Below are positions 5,378 to 9,394 of a stretch of DNA of 9,394 nucleotides, piece by piece. This DNA comes from Gammaproteobacteria bacterium. GTDB lineage: Bacteria > Pseudomonadota > Gammaproteobacteria > HK1. Location of the stretch: NCBI GenBank assembly GCA_020444775.1, contig JAGRHX010000820.1, forward strand, positions 1-9,394, written 5' to 3'. Position 1 is the stretch's first letter; every line of letters begins with the position of its first letter. The translations under genes were made by a program, and so were the position numbers. The notes beneath the pieces are model-generated. The model had not been told where the DNA came from. It worked only from the letters and a program-made list of their open reading frames with translations, and did not search any database.

Positions 5378-6136
5378 TCAGCCCCAGACCTTGTCGGTCA
5401 GTGGCAATCCTTTGATGTCGGCTGGCGTCAGCGGCCGGTCAGGCGTCACTCCGGCCTGCTCGAGCAGTGCCGCGACCTGCCGGGTGTGCTGGGTCGAGTG
5501 CCAGACGGTGCGCTCCATCATCTCGTGACGGGTGGTGCCACCGAAGTAGGTCGGCACCTGGCCTGTGAAATCCTGATCCTTGACGCTCGCCCACCAGTCA
5601 GCGAAGCGCTGACGCACCGTTTCGCCAAAGCGGGCGATGTCGGCGCTGCTCTTCAGTGCCTCCGGCGGCGGCACCGTCAAGGCCTCGTAGGTCAACTCGC
5701 CACCATTTTCCTCCATGTCCAGGAAGGCGGTCGGGATCTGGAACACATGGTGCATCAGCACCCGCCAGGAACGCGGCCGGTCCGGCAACTCGTCGGCCAG
5801 ACGCTCGTCGGGCATCTGTCGCACCAGCCGGATCGCGGTGTCCAGCACGTGGTCATAGCGCTCGGCGAGCTGCGCCGGGCTCAGCTCCGGCGTGGTGTCG
5901 TCGTCGAGCTGCAGGAAGTCCACCACATCCTTGATGACCTGCGCGAACACATAGCGGTCACCCCTGGACACGATGGGCACCGACCGCGCACCCAGGGCAC
6001 GCAGTGCCTGCATGCCACCATCGTCATTCAACACATCAATCGACTCGAACTCGATCCCACGGACCGACAGGTATTCTTTTACCCGGAGACAGCTGGTTCA
6101 ATGCGGCTGCCAGAAAACCTTGATGGCCTCGCTCAC
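5378..6136 (-). CDS. Glutaredoxin-DinB fusion protein with in-frame TGA at the catalytic Cys (probable selenoprotein)
   Basis: The full frame has 252 residues from a GTG at 6136, preceded by GGGGAG with 8 bases spacing. Residues 1-80 are a glutaredoxin/thioredoxin-fold domain: V-F-W-Q-P-H, then TGA at codon 13 (6100-6098), then T-S-C16, and the cis-proline loop S-V-P54. TGA stands exactly where the first Cys of the CxxC motif belongs, giving UTSC, as in redox selenoproteins. The frame then stays open to a TGA stop at 5378. Residues about 84-225 form a DinB/YfiT-like four-helix domain with a putative metal triad from H129/H130, H213 and H217 (H-S-T-Q-H). DinB-fold enzymes include low-molecular-weight thiol S-transferases, so a thiol-redox role is plausible. 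Without Sec decoding only an N-terminally truncated product could be made. A cysteine-to-stop mutation (one base) is the alternative, but its exact position makes Sec more likely. Confidence 0.82.
6068..6085 (-). promoter_or_regulatory. Candidate bacterial SECIS hairpin downstream of the in-frame TGA
   Basis: In the mRNA, CGGGUA (13-18 bases after the UGA) can pair with UACCUG (25-30 bases after) through a G-U wobble, with apical loop AAAGAA. Three more weak pairs may form below a 2x2 internal loop. The position (loop 19-24 bases after UGA) fits the range seen for bacterial SECIS elements. The loop does not have a G in its first two positions, which many bacterial SECIS elements do, so support is moderate at best. 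Confidence 0.35.
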
Positions 6137-6196
6137 GTTCTTTGCTCCCCAGTTGTTGCGGACAGGTGATTGCGGATCAGCGCCCGCGGTTCGGCG

Positions 6197-6225
6197 ACTG
6201 TATCCAAGCCGTGTGTGCAGCACAA
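6197..6225 (-). promoter_or_regulatory. Candidate promoter of the glutaredoxin-DinB gene
   Basis: On the minus strand TTGTGC (6225-6220) and TACAGT (6202-6197) are separated by 17 bases. Both boxes keep the most conserved positions of the sigma-70 consensus. Transcription would start near 6190, about 55 bases before the GTG start codon. Confidence 0.45.
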
Positions 6226-6254
6226 TCGCAAGCGGCGCCGAATGCGGCACAATG

Positions 6255-6277
6255 CAGCGTGTATCGTCGATACGCTG
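6255..6277. promoter_or_regulatory. Interrupted palindrome in the divergent intergenic region
   Basis: CAGCG (6255-6259) and TATCG (6262-6266) are mirrored by CGATA (6268-6272) and CGCTG (6273-6277), with a TG bulge and a single central T. The site lies in the 212-base gap between the leftward glutaredoxin-DinB gene and the rightward CinA gene, 72 bases before the latter's start. It could be an operator for either or both, or a hairpin in the cinA leader. Confidence 0.4.
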
Positions 6278-6348
6278 GGTCGACCCGCTGGCGCTGCCGC
6301 GCGCCCGGCGCCGTCTCGTAATTACCTTCCACACGAGGATCCCGCGCC

Positions 6349-6828
6349 ATGCAACTGCTCACCCTCGGACAAGCCGTAGGCGCCCTGCTCAAGGAGCGTA
6401 GGCAGACCATCGCAGTCTCCGAATCATCCGCCGGCGGTCTGATCAGCGCGGCGCTGCTCAGCGTACCCGGCGCCTCCAGCTACTTCCTGGGCGGCGGTGT
6501 CGTCTACACCGGGCCGGCGCGCGCCCACGTGCTGGGCCTGCCGGCCGAACTGCCGTCGGACATCCGCTCCTCCTCCGAGCCATACGCGCAGCTCTGCGCA
6601 CGCACCATCCGCGAGAAGCTGGGCACCGACTGGGGACTTGCCGAGACTGGCGCGGCCGGGCCGACCGGCAACCGCTACGGCGACGACGCCGGTCACAGCT
6701 GCGTGGCCATCGCGGGTCCAGCCGAGGCGGTGCTCACGGTGGAGACCCGCAGCGCGGATCGCGAAGCCAATATGTGGGCCTTCACCCGAGCCGCTCTGGA
6801 GCTGCTGGAGCGACACCTGCGCGGATGA
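6349..6828 (+). CDS. CinA C-terminal-domain protein (nicotinamide-nucleotide amidase family)
   Basis: The product has 159 residues, the usual size of stand-alone CinA C-terminal (PncC-type) proteins. These deamidate NMN to NaMN in the pyridine nucleotide cycle. Visible motifs are S-E-S-S-A-G-G (residues 24-30; the family consensus is E-S-C-T-G-G, with S26 at the nucleophile position), G-G-G-V-V-Y-T (48-54) and G-A-A-G-P-T-G (101-107). The motif changes suggest a divergent branch, so NMN amidase activity is likely but not certain. GAGGA (6335-6339) lies 9 bases before the ATG. The gene's TGA overlaps the ATG of the following ATPase gene (ATGA), so the two are translationally coupled and probably one operon. 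Confidence 0.87.
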   Translation: MQLLTLGQAVGALLKERRQTIAVSESSAGGLISAALLSVPGASSYFLGGGVVYTGPARAHVLGLPAELPSDIRSSSEPYAQLCARTIREKLGTDWGLAETGAAGPTGNRYGDDAGHSCVAIAGPAEAVLTVETRSADREANMWAFTRAALELLERHLRG

Positions 6829-9011
6829 GCGCGGCCGACCAGTCGCCGCCGCTGGCGGTGACCAGCCCCGCGCCCGGCGAATCCGAGCACAACTCCGAGC
6901 ACAACGGCGAGCCGCACATCCATCGTCGTCTGCTACGCGCGCTCCTTGCGCGGATCCAGGGCGCGGCCACCGCCCCGGGCCTGCTCGCCCGGCCAGCGAT
7001 CAGCGCACCCCGCCATCTGCTGCTGGTCGGCCAAAAGGGCAGTGGCCGCAGCGCGCTGCTCGGGGCGGTGCTCAGGTCGGTCGCCCGGACCAGCCCTGAG
7101 TGGCTGGTCCTGCGGCTCCCGCAGCACTGCGACCGGGTCACCAGCGCCGGCGAGTTCTGGCTGGAGACGTTGCGCTGCCTGTGCGCGCCCGAACCCATGG
7201 CACCGGCCACGGCCCTGCGCAGCGGTGGCCATCTGCCCGACCTTGAGCTGAATCACGAGGCCATGCGTGGCGCCGTGGAGCAGCTGCACGCTCAGCACGA
7301 TGACCGGATCCTGGAGCAGGCGTGCCGTAGCAGACTGCGGGACCTGGCCATCAGCCGCGGGCTGCGGCTGTTGTTGCTGGCCGACAATCTGGACCGCGTG
7401 CTGTCCCAGTTCCAGGACAGTGAGGATGCCCGGCGTCTGGCCCGGGCGCTGGACACGGACCATCATCTGCTGCTGGTCGCAAGCGTCGACAGCACGCCCG
7501 GCACCGACAGCGAGACGGCGTCCCGCGAACTGCTTGCGCCGCTATTCTCACGCTACGAGCTGGCCAGACTCGATGACCAGGAGTGCCATGCGCTGTGGCA
7601 GGCCCATCTGGGACGGCCGGTATCCAAGCGCTTCGTCCGTGGCCTGCGGATACTGACCGGAGGCCATCCGCGTCTGGTGGCCGACGCGGCCCGGGTCAGC
7701 CAGCTCTGCGACGCACGATTGAACTTTCGCGCGCTGTTCGACGGCCTGCAAGCACAGCGCTCGCAAGCCTTCGCCGATCACATCGACTCGATATCGGCCA
7801 GGGAGCGTGGCGTGTTACTCGCCCTGCTGGAGCTCGGCAAGCCGGCGAGCGCCAGACAGATTGCCGAGCTGGCTCGCGTCGACACCAGCAAGGCCAGCGC
7901 TCTGCTCTATCGTCTTGCCGGGCGCGGTGACGTCATGCCACGCTCGATTTCGAGTCGACGCAAGGTGTACGTGCCGGGGATCGGTCTGGACGCGCTGCTC
8001 TACCGCCGCTGGCGCTGTCCGCAGACCAGCCAGGCGGTCGTTGACCTCATCGATTTCATGGACGCCTGGTTCGGGACCATAGACGGCGTGCGGCTCGGTC
8101 ATCGGATCATCGACCACGACTTCGGCGCCGAGGATCCGGCGTACCCGCCACCCACGCTCGCCGATTGGACGGATCTGCGGCCCGCCGCAACCACCGTGGC
8201 CGAGCCCGAACAGGATCTGAGCGTGGCCGGCAGGCTCATGGTCCGCATCCAGCGCAGCCTGAGCGAGCGTGTGCTGGACGGCGCGCTGCGTTCGATCGAC
8301 CAGCTCCTGAGCCGGTTGCCTGATGGTGCAACAAGCGCTCACGCGGGACTGCGTTGCCGGATCCTCTTCACTCGAGCCACCACCCTCGCCCGGCTCGGCA
8401 GGCCCGAGCAGGAGCTGCACGACTACGATGCGCTGCTCGCCTCGAGCCAGTCACTGCCGCGACCGCTGGCATTGGCCTGGGCCGCGCACGCGCTCTACAA
8501 CAAGGCCGTGTGCCAGGGCGCGCTGGGCAAACGGGTCGGCGCGCTGGCCACCTACTACGAGCTGCTGGACCGTATCGCGGAACAGCGCGCGCCGTCGCTG
8601 CTACAACCCCTGCTGCGCACCCTCGCGACCAAGGCGGCAATCCAGGCCCGAGAGGGTCGACTGGACGAGTCGCTGAAGAGCCTGGATCCACTCGAACGCG
8701 CACTGAGTCCGACCAGCCCGCTGTCCTACGCGCTGATCGACAGTCTGCTGGTGTGCGCCGCACACCTCGGACCGGAGCGGATACTCGAGCTCATCGAACA
8801 ATCGGGTCTGCACGAGCGCCTGCTGCCGCTGCTCATCGCGCTACGCCAGCGACGCGCGGCGAGCGCTGGCCGGGCACCTGCAGAGCCCGGCCACGCAACA
8901 CCGGGCAACGCGCTCGACCTGCCCGATGAGCTCGCGGGGATCGTCGCCGATCTCGCGACACGATTCGGCCATGACTCACCGCCGCCAACCAGCCCGAGGT
9001 CGGACACCTGA
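6825..9011 (+). CDS. Large P-loop ATPase with winged helix and TPR-like C-terminal region, function unknown
   Basis: The product has 728 residues from the ATG at 6825 that overlaps the CinA stop. An in-frame upstream start at 6774 would lie deep inside cinA. After a 60-residue polar N-terminus comes an AAA/STAND-like ATPase core: P-loop G69-Q-K-G-S-G-R-S76 after H-L-L-L-V, a Walker B strand R-L-L-L-L-A-D187-N-L-D, and a sensor-like strand H-L-L-L-V-A-S (214-220). The P-loop has Arg75 where Walker A motifs have the invariant Lys. About 324-387 is a winged helix-turn-helix (G-V-L-L-A-L-L-E-L, then S-A-R-Q-I-A-E-L-A, then a basic wing). From about 465 to 680 helical repeats resemble TPRs, followed by a polar tail. 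This architecture (ATPase, wHTH, TPR) occurs in signalling and regulatory NTPases. No signal peptide or membrane segment is seen. I do not recognise a named family. Confidence 0.85.
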   Translation: MSAADQSPPLAVTSPAPGESEHNSEHNGEPHIHRRLLRALLARIQGAATAPGLLARPAISAPRHLLLVGQKGSGRSALLGAVLRSVARTSPEWLVLRLPQHCDRVTSAGEFWLETLRCLCAPEPMAPATALRSGGHLPDLELNHEAMRGAVEQLHAQHDDRILEQACRSRLRDLAISRGLRLLLLADNLDRVLSQFQDSEDARRLARALDTDHHLLLVASVDSTPGTDSETASRELLAPLFSRYELARLDDQECHALWQAHLGRPVSKRFVRGLRILTGGHPRLVADAARVSQLCDARLNFRALFDGLQAQRSQAFADHIDSISARERGVLLALLELGKPASARQIAELARVDTSKASALLYRLAGRGDVMPRSISSRRKVYVPGIGLDALLYRRWRCPQTSQAVVDLIDFMDAWFGTIDGVRLGHRIIDHDFGAEDPAYPPPTLADWTDLRPAATTVAEPEQDLSVAGRLMVRIQRSLSERVLDGALRSIDQLLSRLPDGATSAHAGLRCRILFTRATTLARLGRPEQELHDYDALLASSQSLPRPLALAWAAHALYNKAVCQGALGKRVGALATYYELLDRIAEQRAPSLLQPLLRTLATKAAIQAREGRLDESLKSLDPLERALSPTSPLSYALIDSLLVCAAHLGPERILELIEQSGLHERLLPLLIALRQRRAASAGRAPAEPGHATPGNALDLPDELAGIVADLATRFGHDSPPPTSPRSDT

Positions 9012-9221
9012 GGTCACGCGCTCGAGGATTGGTGGTGCTCTTCACACCCGGCGGAATCCACCTTCGCGTCCATCAGCACCGAGCGTCGCACGCTGTCCCA
9101 GTGGAAGTGCGGAATGACGGACGGTCCCATTCTTGGAACAGGAGACGGAGTGTGCCCGTCGCCGACCGGACCGTTCTGCCGCTGAACCCACGCCAGAACT
9201 TGCGAAGCCGCCCTATAGGCA
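9012..9221. other. Intergenic region before the antitoxin gene
   Basis: No credible gene is seen. The segment 9111-9127 (GGAATGACGGACGGTCC) resembles one arm of the hairpin at 5306-5351 at 14 of 17 positions, and GAATG (9112-9116) can pair with CATTC (9128-9132). No T-run terminator for the ATPase gene is evident. Confidence 0.4.
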
Positions 9222-9260
9222 ATACGGTTGACCCGTATCCTGAATATGGACGGACCGTAT
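9222..9260 (+). promoter_or_regulatory. Twin palindromic operators of the VapB-type antitoxin gene
   Basis: Two inverted repeats with the same design lie in tandem: ATACGG-N5-CCGTAT (9222-9238) and ATATGG-N5-CCGTAT (9244-9260). Their centres are 22 bp apart, about two helical turns, so dimers would bind on one face of the DNA. The second overlaps the ATG. This fits autoregulation by the antitoxin or antitoxin-toxin complex, as known for VapBC operons. A -35-like TTGCGA lies at 9200-9205; no Shine-Dalgarno is evident, and a leaderless transcript is possible. Confidence 0.72.
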
Positions 9261-9394
9261 GAAAACCACGATAGAACTCCCGGACGAGTTGGTAAAGCAG
9301 GCCCGGCGCGTAGCCAAGCAGGAGGGCGCTACTTTGCGCGCTCTGGTAGAAGAAGGCCTGCAACGCAGCCTCGAGGAGCGCCGTAAGAGTGCGC
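9259..9394 (+). CDS. vapB: VapB-family antitoxin (type II toxin-antitoxin), 5' part
   Basis: The 45 visible codons begin M-K-T-T-I-E-L-P-D-E-L-V-K-Q-A-R-R-V-A, followed by E-G-A-T-L-R-A-L-V-E-E-G-L. This is the ribbon-helix-helix N-terminus typical of VapB antitoxins of the MKTTIELPDEL type: a beta strand that reads DNA, then two helices. Antitoxins of this kind bind and neutralise a PIN-domain RNase (VapC) encoded just downstream and repress their own operon. The gene runs off the right edge, so its C-terminal toxin-binding part and the toxin gene cannot be seen. The upstream twin palindromes support the assignment. Confidence 0.85.
   Translation, partial: MKTTIELPDELVKQARRVAKQEGATLRALVEEGLQRSLEERRKSA

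Noticed and set aside
5378..6034. Annotating only a 218-codon DinB protein starting at 6034
   Set aside because: This start lies inside the glutaredoxin domain and lacks the upstream beta strand and CxxC region; the frame continues upstream across a single TGA to a good GTG start.
6098..6100. Calling the glutaredoxin-DinB gene a pseudogene because of the internal stop
   Set aside because: The stop is only at the catalytic Cys position and is a TGA; no frameshift or other damage is seen. A nonsense mutation remains possible but is less likely.
5312..6169. 285-codon plus-strand open frame opposite the glutaredoxin-DinB gene
   Set aside because: It is antisense to a clearly homologous gene, starts in the hairpin, and its translation shows no family motif.
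6774..6824. Upstream start of the ATPase gene at 6774
   Set aside because: It lies deep in the cinA coding region; the ATGA overlap at 6825-6828 is the usual coupled start.
9029..9262. 77-codon plus-strand frame before vapB
   Set aside because: No homology or ribosome-binding site, and it runs through the palindromic operators.

Overview
The window is GC-rich proteobacterial chromosome, most likely from a gammaproteobacterium. The lineage is an inference from gene families and codon style; there is no rRNA or marker gene to confirm it.

Left third (1-2189): the recombination end of a chromosomal integron, in textbook geometry. A tyrosine recombinase of the IntI type (1071-2189, +) has an SOS (LexA) box over its promoter and a clear ribosome-binding site. 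Facing away from it on the minus strand are a cassette promoter (Pc, 938-966), the attI junction (787-793) and a complete 711-bp cassette (82-792). The cassette encodes a secreted Sel1-repeat protein and ends in a folded attC site (76-192). A second cassette begins at base 81 and runs off the window; its first 17 codons look like DUF4160. Part of the attI region can be read as a short ORF that ends inside the attI core just before the cassette gene, which has no ribosome-binding site.

Middle (2190-5351): a 356-bp stretch with no convincing gene, then a gamma-glutamylcyclotransferase-like gene and two divergently transcribed Fe(II)/2-oxoglutarate dioxygenases (TfdA/TauD superfamily). Their intergenic region carries a perfect 7-bp-arm palindrome over a likely -10 element. 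A PPOX/F420-type flavin-fold gene follows the second dioxygenase. A perfect 17-bp hairpin separates this convergent block from the next gene.

Right part (5378-9394): the most notable gene is a glutaredoxin-DinB fusion on the minus strand. Its reading frame contains a single in-frame TGA exactly where the first catalytic cysteine of the glutaredoxin CxxC should be, giving U-T-S-C. This is best read as a selenocysteine codon, so the gene would be miscalled as a 218-codon DinB protein starting too late. Divergent from it is a two-gene operon: a CinA C-terminal-domain amidase, overlapping by ATGA with a 728-residue P-loop ATPase that has a winged helix and helical repeats. The window ends inside a VapB-type antitoxin gene preceded by two matching palindromic operators spaced 22 bp centre to centre; its toxin gene would lie outside.

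The three themes (cassette capture under SOS control, a redox selenoprotein candidate, a toxin-antitoxin edge) are independent. I see no evidence that they form one system.
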